DNA of 64,000 bases from Erythroxylum novogranatense (Eukaryota; Streptophyta; Magnoliopsida; Malpighiales; Erythroxylaceae). Below the pieces are notes generated by a model. It searched no databases and was not told the DNA's origin. It was given only the letters and a program-made list of their open reading frames with translations. Position 1 is the first letter of the stretch. Each line of letters opens with the position of its first letter. The DNA lies in contig CM057224.1 in assembly GCA_029891385.1 (NCBI GenBank), positions 3,906,001-3,970,000 on the forward strand. Reading direction: 5' to 3'. A program made the translations under genes and the position numbers. Below, in pieces: positions 23,797-36,468 of this stretch.

Positions 23797-25551
23797 CTAA
23801 AATAACATATCTTTATTAGATACAACACCCATATGAGTGACATGCACATGAAAGACCTTTGGTAGTAATCCCTTAGTGAGCGGATTTGTAGCTATGGAGC
23901 TTGTCCCAAAATGTTCAATAGACAGTTGATAATCTTGAACTCTCTCTTTGACAACTAGGAAATTATGGTTTATATGTTTTGACTTTTTTAAGCTCCTGTT
24001 GTTGATGGAATATAGCACTGCTGACTTATTGTTACAAAATAACTTTAGTGGTCTTTCAATACCATCTACAGTGTGCATCCTAATGACAAAATTCCATAGC
24101 CATAAACCATGATTGGATGCCTCATAACATGTTATAAACTCCACTTCTATAGTAAAAGAAACTATGAGTGTTTGCTTAATACTCTTCCAAGAAATAGCTC
24201 CTCCAGATAGTAGGAAAATATAGCCCAATGTGAATCTCCAACTATTTTGGCATCTAGCAAAATCAAAATTAGAATACCCAATGATCTTTAATGATCCGAC
24301 TTCCTGTATGTGAGCATGTAATCTTTTGTTCTTTATAAGTACCACATAACCCGTTTCAACGCTCTTCAATGATCCATTCCAGAATTGCTTAATTATTTGC
24401 CTAGCATCTTACAATATACGCAATATTTGAACGCGTACATACTTGAGTATACATTAGACTCCCTACTGTTGAAGCATTAGGAATCTTCTGCATCTTTTTA
24501 CTTTCAAACTCATTCTTGGGGCATTAGCTGAGACTAAACTTGTCTCCCTTAGCAACATGGGCATCACCTAATTTACAATCCTATATGTCAAACCTCTTAA
24601 AAACTTTCTCGATATAGCTCTTTTGTGATAACCCAATTATACCTCAAGAGCGATCTCAGTGTATTTGTATCCCTAATATAAAAGGGGCATCTCCAAGATT
24701 TTTCATTTCAAATTTCTTTGTCATAAAGCTCTTGGTTTTGTGTAATAAGCATATATCATTGCTGGCAAGCAGTATGTCATCAACATATAAAACCATAAAA
24801 AATATACTTGCTCCCACTGAACTAATGGTATATACAATCATCAACTACATTCATTTCAAAAACAAACGAAAAAGCAACATGATGAAATTTGTAATACCAC
24901 TGACGGGAGGCTTGCTTGAGCCCATAAATGGATTGCAAATTTCTTCAATTTGCAATCCATTTGCTTTGAGTGTCTGGACATAAAATTTTCTAGTTGCACC
25001 GGATAAATTGTCTCATCAATGTCACCATTGAGAAACGTAGTCTTTACATCCATCTGATGCAACTCAAGGTTGAAATGTGCCACGAGTGCCATTATAGTTC
25101 TAAAAGAGTCTTTCAATGAAACCGAAAACAAATCTCTTTATAATCAATGTCTACTTTCTGTGTAAAGCCCTTTGTAACTAGACAAGCCTTATATCTCTCT
25201 ATATTACCCTTCGAATCCCTCTTAGTTTTAAATATCCATTTACAACCAATGGGTTTTGCACCTTTAGGTAATAAGACAAGATCCCAAACATCATTGTCTT
25301 TTATGGACTTTATCTCTTCATTCTTGGCATCAATCTACTTTTGAGAGTTAGAACTTTTGATGGCCTGATGGAAGTTGACTGGATCATCTTCCACAATGTC
25401 AATGTTATCCTCATGTTCTTGGAGAAATATGATGTAATCATCTAGAATCGCACTTCTCCTTTTTCTAGTAGATCTCCTTAATGACACTAGTTCTTGAGGT
25501 TGGTGAGTTTGTTCTTCTAGAATAATTTCTGTAATCTGAACAGGGAGTTGT
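23797..25551 (-). pseudogene. Copia RNase H and reverse transcriptase, broken
   Basis: Minus strand 24369-23797 gives 190 open codons with FARCQNSWRFTLGYIFLLSG, YEASNHGLWLW and NNKSAVLYSINN, the copia RNase H domain. RT lies at 25131-24400 with YGLKQASRQWYYKF and an intact catalytic box in FMVLYVDDILLASND (about 24800). Stops and frame changes separate the pieces. 25551-25140 is the integrase-RT linker and RT start (LVTKGFTQ near 25180). The 5' portion of this frame lies beyond the inserted element A. Confidence 0.85.
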
Positions 25552-27765
25552 TGTTGGGCCCGAGTCCCAGATCCCTATTCCCGAGGCGGCCCCTCGGGCT
25601 GCACTAGTGACAGGCGCCCCAAACGTTCGGACCCGATCCCAACATCCATACAAATACATAATGTCGATTCACACAACATACATACACACATTCATCACAT
25701 GCATTTCATTAATGAATTAAACACCCCATAAACCAAGGGGCTTCATGCCATAACAATCCAAAGGAAATTCAATACAAGTATCCTTAGAATAACACAATAC
25801 ATAATAACGTTTAAATCTAAAAATACATGAATATGCTCCATGATGATATGTTCAGAGGGCCAACCAAAATACTAACTTAATACGAAACTCCTAACTAGCT
25901 TGAAGTTTCCTATGCCTTGTAAGATCAACGATCGTCTCGATCTGCACCTGAGGAGTGGGAGATAATAGGGTGAGCTGCGAAGCTCAGTGGCATATACATT
26001 TATAGCCATTGGCAACGAGCCATACAGTCAAGCAATATATATATATATATATATATATATACAAGCGTATAGCAAGTCAACACTTATCAATTTACTCATC
26101 ACAAGAATATGCCATATGATTTCACAATGTAACAATTTAACATGCGTCATGCTCAACACCTCAATCATGTATGCACAAACAATTGGTTCGAGAGTTCCGT
26201 AAAACGATCCGGATAAACTAAAGTTTATTCCGTAAACTATCCGATTCCGATTTCTCAAGGATCTCGTTGCCTCAAGCGGGCAGCCAGGAAAAGGCTATAC
26301 GTCAACGTGCACGTGACTTCATCCGTTACTCTCTCACCCAAACAAAACACATAACAATTCCTTTCATGCTCAAAGCATCTTATCAAAGGTTTCATTCTTT
26401 TCGTTCTCACAAAATGCCATAATGCCTATCAAGGCAGTATATAATCATGCTCATAATGCAGTTGCAATATTTCTCATATTGCAATACAAAGAGTGTCATA
26501 CACATGCAAGCAAGCATACACAAGGCAATTTGCCCATACACACAATAACCATAAATGTATTACCCACCTAATATCGCTCGAGTATCCGACTCACCGATGT
26601 CCTTCCTCTTGCGGTTGGGTCTGGTCAGCTTGGTTTCCTATAACAACCAAGTTTCCATTCAATTAACATTCAAACGAAAGATGTAAAAGCGTGAAAATTG
26701 AAAATACTAACACTAAGGATCCATACTCGACTTCCATCTAAATTCCCAAATCCTAAGGGGCAAATTCTGAACTTCCCTTCTTCATACAACTCGTAGCCCT
26801 TTATTTTTATAGCACAACGAATCTGAAATCACCTCAATTGGACATCTACACCAAAAGATATGCCCAAAAATACCAAAATTTCTCTTTGCTGGAAGCAGGG
26901 AGCTCGCCACGGCGAACGGCCCGCTCATCGCGACGTGCATTCATGCTCGTCACGACGAAGGCCTATGCTCTCGTCGCGGCGAACAAAATGTTGCACGTCG
27001 TGACGAGTAAAATGTCGCACGTCGCGACGTTCACGTCGTCCTCGCACGTCGCGGCAAATAAATATTCACACGGCCCGATCTCGCACGCCGCGGCGTGTTC
27101 ATACGCAAGTCACGACGTGCGGGTCTGGAGAACGACTCCGAAAGCCGATTTCCAGCATTTTCAAACTTCAATCTTTTCCCTTTTCCAAATGCAACACATC
27201 TAAACCTTAGATCAAGTCCTACACTACATTTCTAACCCATTAACAACTTAAAAACATGCACAAAATCAGCAACCCAAAGATTTCAACCATTTTTGCCCTA
27301 AAAACCCTAAACCACCGATTCTCACCCATTCATCCTAGCTTTAGGTTTAATCCAACCATAACAAGATTAAACGAAGTGAAACTTACCTGAAAATCGCTTC
27401 AAATTGTCGAAAATCCTCAAAGATCGAAATCCCTCTTCTCTTCTCTTCCTCCTTCACGACGGCGCTTCTCCTTCTTTCTCTTCTCTTTTCCTTTCTTTCT
27501 TCTCCTTTTCCTTCTTCTAATTTCCTACTTAAGTCAAAGGAAGCATAAAGACCATTATACCCCTCCTTTCAAAGCTTAAATTTATCTAACTCAAGCAATC
27601 TTCCCAAAAATCCCTCATAAACTTTTACCCATTAATTCTCATTAAACCATACTAAACTCAAATAAACCCACTAATATTCTCACTTTAATCAAACTAAGGC
27701 ATAAACTCACAATTAACACCATTCATGCTTACAAACATCATTAAAAAAAAGTTCAGGGTCTAACA
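25552..27765 (-). repeat. 3' LTR of element A
   Basis: Runs tgttgggcccgag to cagggtctaaca, 2214 bp, next to a polypurine tract. It matches the right LTR throughout, with an AT microsatellite at about 26035-26061 that is longer than its counterpart at about 56427-56443, and a CpG-rich patch at 26901-27124. Confidence 0.9.
26901..27124. repeat. CpG-rich palindromic repeat patch, left LTR of A
   Basis: Variants of ctcgtcgcgacgtgca, tgcacgtcgtgacg and cacgtcgcggc repeat about every 20-30 bases, with stretches of C-to-T changed CpG. Compare 57285-57530 in the other LTR, where one unit is added and several are altered. Confidence 0.8.
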
Positions 27766-27777
27766 TTTCTCCCCCTC
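27766..27777 (-). other. Polypurine tract of element A
   Basis: GAGGGGGAGAAA on the minus strand directly before the 3' LTR, preceded by the conserved ATTTCGAGGACGAAAT. This is the plus-strand priming site of chromovirus-type elements. Confidence 0.85.
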
Positions 27778-28816
27778 TTAAAAGAAATTTCGTCCTCGAA
27801 ATTATTACCTGAATCATCGAAGAGATGCGGATACTTCTCATTCATGGCTTCCAATGGCTCCCAAGTAGCGTCCTCCACCGAATGGTTCCTCCAAAGGACT
27901 TTGACTAGCTGAACCGTCTTATTCCTGAGGACTTTTTCCTTGCTATCCAAAATCTCCACTGAATGATATGAGATTTTGGATCCGATCTATACCTCCTCAA
28001 CATAGACACATGGAAGACATCATGAATCTGAGATAATTCTGGAGGTAACGCCAACCTGTAGGCGAGTGGTCCAATCCTCTCGAGAATTTCATAAGGACCC
28101 ACATACCTCGGACTCAACTTACCCTTCTTGCCGAACCTTATCACTCCTTTCCAAGGAGACATCTTAAGGAACACTTTCTCACCGACTTCAAACTCCATCT
28201 CCTTTCGGTGAGCATCAATGTAGCTCTTCATCCTATCCTCTTTGCTTTAAGCATTGCGCTAACCAAATTGACTTTCTCAATAAATGCTCAATCAACTCTG
28301 GTCCTACCAGTTTCCTCTCTCCTTCTTCATCCCAACAAATTGGAGTCTTACATCTCCTCCCATACAAAACCTCATACGGAGCCATCTGAATGCTCGAATG
28401 GTACGAATTATTATAAGCAAATTCGACCAATGGCAAATGCTCATCCCAAACTCCTCTGAAATCCATCACACAAGCCCTCAGCATCGCCTCAAGCGTCCGA
28501 ATGGTCCTCTCATATTGACCATCCGTCTGAGGGTGAAAAGCCGTACTAAAATTCAACTTCGTCTCCAAAGCTTCCTGCAAACTTTCCCAAAATCTCGAAG
28601 TAAACCGAGGGTCCCTGTCTGAAATAATAAAATCTGGAATCCCATGCAATCTCACTATCTCGTTGATATATATCTTTGCTAACACATGCAAAGAATCAGT
28701 CTGCTTAATCGCCAAAAAGTGAGCTGACTTCGTCAATCGATCCACAATAACCCAAATTGCATCATGCTTCCTATTGGTCTTAGGCAAACCCATCAGAAAA
28801 TCCATAGTCACCCTTT
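27778..28816 (-). pseudogene. Element A integrase and chromodomain, broken
   Basis: 28811-28233 gives the integrase core with TMDFLMGLPKT, DRLTKSAHF (first Asp), SDRDPRFTSRFW (second Asp) and TDGQYERTIRTLE (catalytic Glu kept, usual Ser before it changed to Tyr). Compared with the copy in B there are two 1-base losses around 28230-28275. 28231-27960 continues with [20 protein letters not shown] and HVSMLRRY. Then 49 bases present in B are missing, between two CAG triplets, shifting the frame before the chromodomain. The chromodomain itself reads [23 protein letters not shown]-to-TGA change at about 28815 also separates this part from the upstream pol. Confidence 0.9.
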
Positions 28817-28817
28817 G

Positions 28818-29672
28818 TCACTTCCATTCAGGGATGGACAATGGTCTCAACATGCCTGAAGGTGCCTGGTGTTCAGCCTTGACTTGCTGACACACTAGAC
28901 ACTTACTCACAAATTCTGCTACATCCCTCTTCATGCCTTTCCACCAAAAATGCTCTCTCAAATCTCTATACATCCTGGTACTACCAGGGTGCATGGCATA
29001 AGGCGCATTATGTGCTTCATTCATAATCTCGTCTTTAACCTCCTGCACATCTGGGATACACAACCTGTTCCCCACTGCCATAAGCCCATCATCCCTCACT
29101 ACTACTTCAGACACCTTACCATTCTGAATTTCCTCTCTAAACTTGCTCAAATCTGCATCTTGAGCCTGCAATTCCCTAACCTTCTCCCTGAGAATCGGCC
29201 TTACTCAGAAATTAGCTAGAAGGCAATCTGACTCCTCCTGCTGCAAGCTTATCTTAAGCTTGGCCATCTCCTCTAACAAAGGCAAATAAACCGTCCGAAC
29301 ATAAGCAATTGAAGACTTCCTACTCAAGGCATCCGTCACTACTTTGGCCTTGCCTAGATGATACTCAATCAGCAGATCATAGTCCTTAAGTAACTCGATC
29401 CACCGTCGTTGCCTCAAATTCAGTTCTTTCTGACTCAGCAAGTACTTAAGACTCTTGTGATCGGTAAAGATCTTCATTTGAACTCTATACAGATAATGCC
29501 TCCAAATTTTCAAGACAAAGATCACCGCTGCCAACTCCAAATCATGCGTCGGATAATTCAACTCATATGGCTTCAACTGCCTCGAAGCATATGCTATCAC
29601 CCTATCTCCCTGCATCAAAACACAACCAAGACCCTTCCTCGAAGCATCACTATACACGGTATAACCTCTCAT
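28818..29672 (-). pseudogene. Element A RNase H and integrase zinc-binding region
   Basis: 29672-29205 holds RNase [28 protein letters not shown] and LSRKSS. 29171-28818 holds the H-H-C-C zinc finger of integrase: HNAPYAMHPGSTRMYRDL, HFWW and CLVCQ. The two are split by a stop that is CGA (Arg) in the corresponding place of B at about 38380, so it looks like a CpG C-to-T change. Confidence 0.9.
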
Positions 29673-30828
29673 CTCCCGATGGCAAAATCAAAATCAGAGC
29701 ACTCGTCAATCTATGCTTAAGCTCCTCGAAGCTCTTCTGACACTCATTACTCCAGATAAACTTCTGATTCTTCCTCAACAACTTTGTCATTGGAGCGGAT
29801 ATCATGGAGAATCCCTCCACAAATCTCCTGTAGTAACCTGCCAAACCTAGAAAACTCCTCACCTCAGCTACGTTCTTCGGTACTTCCCAATTGATCACAA
29901 CTTCTATCTTTTTCGGATCCATATGCACTCCTTGCTCGGAGATCACATGTCCAAGAAATGAAACTTCCCTCAACCAAAATTCGCACTTATCAAATTTGGC
30001 ATACAACTCATTTTTCCTCAAAGTCTCCAAAGCAATTCTCAAATGCTCCTCATGCTGCTCATCATTCTTGAAATAAACCAATACATCATTAATGAAGACA
30101 ATGATAAATTGGTCCAAGAATGGCTTAAAAACCTAATTCATCAAATCCATAAACGCTGCAGGTGCATTCGTCAATCCGAAAGGCATCACCATAAACTCAA
30201 AATGCCCATACCGAATCCTGAAAGTAGTCTTGGGCACATCCGACTCCTTAATCCTCAACTGGTGATAACCCGATCTCAATTCTATCTTAGAGAAGACTCT
30301 CGCTCCTTGCAATTGAACAAACAAGTCATCTATGTGAGGAAGCGGATACCTGTTCTTCACAGTAACCTGATTCAACTTCTTGTAATCCACACACATCCTC
30401 AACGATCCATCTTTCTTATTTACAAAAAGAACCGGAGCTCCCCAAGGTGAAGAGCTCGGTCTAATGTACCCTTTCTCCAACAACTCCTCTAACTACTCCT
30501 TAAGCTCTTTCAATTCCGTCGGAGCCATCCGGTAAGGCGGAATCGAAATCGGCGCCGTACCTGAAAAGAGCTCAATAGGAAACTCAATTTTCCTAGCTGG
30601 CGGTAGTCCTGGCAATTCCTCGGGAAAGACATCCGAGAATTCCTTGACTACTAGAATATCCTCAAGCTTCCCTCTATCTGCCATTGTGTCAACTACATAG
30701 GCCAGAAATGCCTCACATCCTTTCCTCAGCATCTTTTCTGCTGTCAGAGCTGAAACAATTCTGGGCGGACTTGTTTTTCTATCCCCTATAAACACAACTC
30801 TTCTGCCGTCATCCAATTCAAATTCCAC
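29650..30828 (-). pseudogene. Element A reverse transcriptase, catalytic residues changed
   Basis: 30828-30493 encodes the protease-RT linker, 30483-30133 the fingers and palm with [20 protein letters not shown] and [12 protein letters not shown], and 30117-29650 the rest of RT. The first catalytic Asp, in the block normally read as F-S-K-I-D-L, is Glu ([12 protein letters not shown]). The YxDD box reads FIND, so its first Asp is Asn. Stops interrupt the frame at about 30490 and 30130. This RT should be inactive even if frames were intact. Confidence 0.9.
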
Positions 30829-31055
30829 TGTCTTCTACTTACAATCCAGACGAGCGTTGTACCTCTCTAAGGTATCTATGCCCAAAATCACACCTAGTCC
30901 TCCCATCTTCAGTGACATTAAATCCACCACTAGAAGTTCTCCACCAATACAAATCTCACACTCTCTATACACTTGACTGATAATAATATACTGGCCGATT
31001 GGAGTCTCACCATCAGCGGAGTATCCAAAGGGCTCAAATTTCTATCACACACGGG
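30829..31055 (-). pseudogene. Element A protease, C-terminal part
   Basis: Continues the retropepsin reading frame after the hAT insertion (first bases encode CDRNLSPL on the minus strand). At least two stops are present. Confidence 0.65.
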
Positions 31056-32439
31056 TAGGGATGGCAATGGGTAGGGTTCGGTTCGGGTTTTACTCAACCC
31101 ATATCCATATCCATTTTTTATGACTCAACCCATATCCATATCCATATCCATCGGTTTTTACGATTTACTACCCATATCCAAATCCATTAGGTTATTCGGG
31201 TTTTTGGATATTCATCGGGTTGTATAGCACATAAAAATATAACTTTTAAATTGAAAATATGGAGAGCAAATTTTTGCCAACGCTCTAAATCAAAATTAAC
31301 TTAATAATAATAAGTCAAGATTTTGATTTGTATGTCTTAAAAAAACTATAAAATTGGAATAATAAAAATCATAATGTCTAGTGCAAAGACAAGTAGGCAA
31401 CATACGTTTTTCACAACCAATAACTAAAAAAAATTGAAACATCCAAAACTTCAAACTGTCTTTACGTGAACTTTACAACATTCAAAACTCCATCTCCATA
31501 TCATTTGCATTATTATCATCCTATAAAAAAATAAAATATGATAACAAATAGAGTCAAATTATAAGTTAATTTAATATTTTAAGTAAAAATAAATAAATGA
31601 TGAGAAATAAAATGAATTACGAAATCAATCATTTCACCCAGTTCCTCTTCGCTTGCATCAGCATCTTCAAAGATCGAAGCAATCGCATATGAACTTTGTA
31701 AAGCAGAATCTATAAGGAAAATTCAATATGAAAATTGAACATATAAGAAGTTTCAAATACAAATGTTGCAAATATTAATAAGGAATTGTATAGGCGTAGC
31801 TCTGCAAGTGGGTATGTGAGACGACCTTGTCGTCGTATGTATGAAGTGCGAAATTCGGTGATGACTTCAGTGACGACCTTGTGCGTATGAAGACTGATGA
31901 CTAGTAACTTGATGGTTGCGTTAATCACATGCAATGTAACAGAGATTTCTTGGGCAAGGATGTGAGTAACTTGATTGTGTCGATGACGAGCAATGCAAAT
32001 TGTGGCAGACAGTTGAGGCGACAACGACTAGGAGTTGGAGCGTTCAAAGGCGGGTGACGACCGACTGTTGAAAGAACTTGGAAGTTGAGCGCTTACGTCG
32101 ATTAATTAGAATTTTTGTTAGGTTTTGTTGTATCTAATTTATTTATTTCCTTGATTAAGTGATTTCTTAATATTTACGTTTCTTTTAATAACTATGGTAA
32201 GATGCAAACAATTATATATGTACCAATTAATATTGCTATTTGAAAAAAAATATTGCTATTTGAAAACGGATCGGGTATGGGTATCCATCGGTTCGGGTTT
32301 TTACTAGACCCATATCCAAATCCATATCCACATCCATTTTTTAACATCCATTTAAAATCTATTTTTTAGCATCCATATCCATTTTTTAGGGTCGGGTAGT
32401 ACGGATATGGATCGGGTTGAAAACCCATTGCCATCCCTA
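31056..32439. mobile_element. Element H: non-autonomous hAT transposon, TSD CACACGGG
   Basis: Inverted ends TAGGGATGGCAATGGGT on both sides and a perfect 8-bp direct repeat CACACGGG at 31048-31055 and 32440-32447, as expected for hAT. The subterminal regions are full of short repeats of cccatatccat. The 1.4-kb interior has no transposase; a 104-codon open stretch at 32024-31710 resembles nothing I recognise. It interrupts the protease of A right after SFVSS. Confidence 0.92.
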
Positions 32440-32447
32440 CACACGGG

Positions 32448-32534
32448 TCTACTCGAAGAAACAAACGAATGAGTAGAACCCGGGTCAATCAAAGCAAGCA
32501 CATCATCAGAAAATAACTTAACCGTACCATTGAC
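32448..32534 (-). pseudogene. Element A protease, active-site part
   Basis: On the minus strand reads NGTVKLFSDDVLALIDPGST and then HSFVSS. D-P-G-S takes the place of the usual D-S/T-G-A catalytic triad of retropepsins. Flanked by solo LTR G on the right and hAT H on the left, so only about 29 codons remain together. Confidence 0.85.
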
Positions 32535-34505
32535 TGTTGAAGGCATTTTTATCATTAGAATTAATAGCATTTTCCCTTAATTTCTGGATCAATTATTGGG
32601 TTTTATACATATTTTACCTGCTAAATTGCTTCGTTCGCCTAAATTTGCACTTATAATTGTCATGTTTAATTTATAGGAAATGCACTTGATTTTAGTTGTA
32701 AAGGACCACGACTCACTATGACCTCACGCAAGAGCATAAAATGGCGAGCTAATAGTGAGCAAAAAAAATTTGTCAAAGAATTAAGCTGCAGTAGGACAGA
32801 GGTTTAGGCGTGAATTAAGCAGCTAAAGGAGGCTTGAAGCATCAGTGGAGGATCATGCGCAGCCAAAGAGATTTGACACCACGCATGCAGACTTAAGGAG
32901 CTGAAAATGTTGAAGAAAAAAAATAAAAAGCCAAAGACAGTTGACGGCACAACAAAGAGAAAACAAACTAAATCACGTTGAAAGGACAGCTGAAGGAGGC
33001 GTGAACATGGCATGAAATTTCGTTGGCAGCTGTGAGGGACAGAAAAAAAAGAGAGTGCGTTACCTACCAAGTGGAGGAGAAGACTACGCATGCACGCACC
33101 ACGCAAAAAGACAAAGGGGAGCTGGACATTTTTAATTGCTAGAGAGCCCACCAAGCACATGGGCTCTTGAACGAAAACACAAACTGGGAACTCCATTCAC
33201 GCAGACATAAGAAGGGGGCTCCACTCACTTGGAATTGACGTCCCCACTCACTTAGCCATTCACTCATTAATTATTCATTTTTTTCACCATTCACGCACAT
33301 CTCCAGGGGGGGACTCACTCTTCATTCATTAAACACTCCACCAACGTTTTTTTTTTTAAAAAGAGCATTCACGCACATTCATTAAAAGACACTCACTCAC
33401 TTTACATTTGGGGGGAACGTTACACTCATCAGATGCAAGCAAAGGAAACCCACCATTGAGCTCTCAACTTACACAAAAAAAAAGCCTAGACGTTAAAGCT
33501 ACCAAGGTCCACCAAGCACTCTCTCCACTCACTCTCTCAACGTCACACACAAGCTCACACTCACCAAAGGAAGCACCAACGTAAGGAAGGAGGGGCCAGC
33601 TATTAGCTATCAACGAAAACTTCAAGGGAGGCTCCACCTTGGTGAATAGTAAGTGCAGAAGAAAGCCACCATCAGCTGAAGAATGACGCTCCATGCAGTG
33701 CCGCAACATTAGAGGGAGATCCGAAACTCATTCAATTTCTGTTCTAATATTTAATTTCTCTTAATGTTGTCTGCTGGGCATAATATTTGTGGTTTTCATC
33801 CTACCATGAGTGAGTAGTTTCCTTAAAGTTTCAAGGTTGGGACAAGATTTTAGTTAATTTTATGGACTAAATTTTGGTTGACTGATTTGTATGGATTTTT
33901 TTTGGTTTTGATTTCTCTGTTTTGAAATTGATTTTGCTGGTATTGTGTTTGGCCAACCATTACTTGACGTTAGTTGTTAATTGAAGAATCGATAGGTGAA
34001 AATTAATAACGGAACTCCAAACAAAGAACTTATAAATTTCAGATTTAGACATAAACTGAATTTATGAGAGAAAAAATCAGGTTAGCAAAGAACTTAATGG
34101 GTTATGCCTGATTGCTAGTCTACGATAGTAAATTAGGATTATTGCGTAATACTCCTTTGATACCTTGAAAAAGGATCTAAGAAACTATAGGCTCAACCTT
34201 CTATCAACCAAAAATTCGCCTAATAAATTGACCCAGGTAAAGTCCATAGAAAACGCTAAAAGAGGAACCATCCTTGAAGCTTATCACATTCCATCCGGAA
34301 AAACCCCTAGAAATATTCACAAATTTTCTTTAGTTTTGATTTTGTTATTTTTGCTAGTTAATTTTCTTAATTTAATTTCCCATTTTTACACAATCGCTTA
34401 GTCCAATTAATTGAGTGATCCAAGCCTAGTACTTACACAATTACTCCCTATGGGACGATATTATACTGTACTACTTGAGACCCGTGAACTTGCGGAACCA
34501 CATCA
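32535..34505 (+). mobile_element. Element G: Athila-type solo LTR in the gag-protease junction of A
   Basis: Starts TGTTGAAGGC and ends ACCACATCA, with flanks TTGAC and GTGAC (four of five match). The end resembles Athila-type LTRs (ctccctatgggacgatatta, then cttgaga and gaacttgcgg). No internal region is present. Removing it joins gag ...PDVVT directly to the protease frame, which supports the boundaries. Confidence 0.75.
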
Positions 34506-34510
34506 GTGAC

Positions 34511-35563
34511 AACATCCGGAGTGGTCTCGGCATCCTCTCGAGTCATCGCAAACACCTTAGTCGGTGCCTGCCCCCTCGGTCTCCCTGGAATGCTCGCCCT
34601 CTTGGCTGCATCAGAACTGCCCACTTCTGTCGAAGTCTTAGGTCTCACAGTCTCTGTCTTCCTCGGAACTTGCATCAGACTTCTCTCTTGTCGTGGAGGC
34701 TGAGGGCACTCTCTAGCAATATGCCCCTTCTCCCCACAGTTGAAACAAGCTCCTGTCAATCTGAAGCACTCTCCTCTATGGGGTCTTCCGTAGTACTCAC
34801 ACTTCGGGATAAACGACCTATCCCCATCTCCCTTTCTACTGCCGCCCACTGTTGAGGCTTGGTGAGAAACAATAGAAATCCTCACCGGTCGAGATCGGCT
34901 CGCACCACTGCTCCTCTCCTCAGACTGAGTAGGGAAGCTCCTGGCACTCCTGTCTGACATAGGAGTACTAGTGCTACCTCCCCTCTTGAACTGCTCTCTT
35001 CCTTTTCTTTTTCTGTTCACTACACTCTTAATATTCTCTATGTTCTCCACCCTCAAAGCTGCCTCAACTAACTGCTGGAAGTCACAAAAATTTTGCACCA
35101 TCACTTTCTCTCTGATGGCCAAGTGCAGACCCGACTCAAACCGGCGACATCTAGCAGCCTCACTCAGCATCAGATCTGAAGCATACCTCGCTAACTGAGT
35201 GAACCGACGCTCATACTAACTGACTGTCATCTCCCTCTAAGTAAGACTGAGGAATTCCCTTTGCTTCTACTGAATGTACACCTCAGACAGATATTTCTTC
35301 CTGAAAGCAGCAAGGAAATCCTGCCATGCCAACCCTACTGATCTCATCTGACTCCCTGGTACGGTCTCCCACCAGTGCAGAGCATCTCCCTGAAGCAGAC
35401 TTGCAGCATATACAACCCTCTCATCATCCTCATACTCCATCTGATCTAGCACCCTCTCTGTCTTTCTCAACCAAGTCTCAGCTTCTTCTGGATCTCTTGT
35501 CCCAAAGAAATCGACTACCCCATACTTTCTTAACTTATCAAACCGCTTTCCCTTCTTAGTTGG
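34511..35563 (-). pseudogene. Element A gag, C-terminal and middle parts
   Basis: On the minus strand: FDKLRKYGVVDFFGTRDPEE, the Retrotrans_gag core with GDALHWWETV, a basic linker and the zinc knuckle CFNCGEKGHIAREC near 34740. The knuckle spacing C-x2-C-x4-H-x4-C is intact. Three stops at 35215-35280 all look like CAG to TAG changes. The gag N-terminus lies 20 kb away beyond element B. The apparent ATG at 35602 belongs to B and is not a true start. Confidence 0.9.
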
Positions 35564-36190
35564 TGTTAGATCCTGAATTTTTTTAATGATGTTATTAAGC
35601 ATAAATTGTGATAATTGTGGTTTTATGCCTTGATTTGATTAAATTGAGAACATTAGTGGATTATTTGAGTTTAGTACGGTTGAATGAGAATTAATGGGTA
35701 AAAGTTTATGAGGGCATTTTGGGGAGTTTACTTGAGTTGGAATGGATTTGGGCTTAGCTAAGAGAGGTATTATGGTCTTTGTCCCATGTCCTTAGGTTTA
35801 AGGGAAAGAAGGAAAAGAAAAGATAGAAAGAAGGAAGAAGAAGAGAAGTGTCGTAGGTGGAGGGAAGAAGAGAAGAAAAGAGAGTTTGCGATCTTTGAGT
35901 TTTCCGACCGATTTGAAGTGATTTCTGGTAAGTTTAGCTTCCTTCCAACTTGTTATGGTTAGATTTAAACTTAGCATAATGTTGAATGAAGAGAATCAAA
36001 GGTTTTAGGGTTTTAGGGTAAAAATGGTTAGATTTCTTGGGTTGATGTAATTGTGATGGATTTGAAGCTTAGAATGGGTTAGAAATATAGTATAAGTCAT
36101 GATCTAAGGTTTAGATGTGTTGCATTTGAGTTTGGGTAAGGATTGAAGTCAGAAAATGCAGGAAAATGGGGTTCGGAGTCGCTGCTCCGA

Positions 36191-36468
36191 CCCGCACGTC
36201 ACGACGTGTCCAAGAGCACTTCGCAGCGTGCGGACAAATTGGTGACGCCGCATGCACAGGGTGCACGTCGCGGCGTGCACAATGTGATGTGCACGCAGCA
36301 ACGCACAAATGTGCAAGTCGCGACGTGCGTGAGGTGAGCACGCCCCAGCGCACAAATGTGCACGTCGCGACGTGCGTGAGGTGAGCACGTCGCGACGCAC
36401 ACATTTGTGCTCGCCGCGACGAGCTAGGCCGACGTTGCGGCGAGCAGGTTAGTTCGCCGCGGCGAGCC
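36191..36468. repeat. CpG-rich palindromic repeat patch, 5' LTR of B
   Basis: Units around gcacgtcgcgacgtgcgtgag and acgcacaaatgtgca repeat. This LTR has about one more unit pair and an added segment near 36420-36460 compared with 53901-54108. Confidence 0.8.

Noticed and set aside
31710..32024. 104-codon frame inside the hAT element as a transposase remnant
   Set aside because: No hAT dimerisation or zinc motif could be seen; too short and without recognisable blocks.
34475..34855. 126-codon plus-strand frame
   Set aside because: Antisense to the gag region of A with its zinc knuckle; a shadow.
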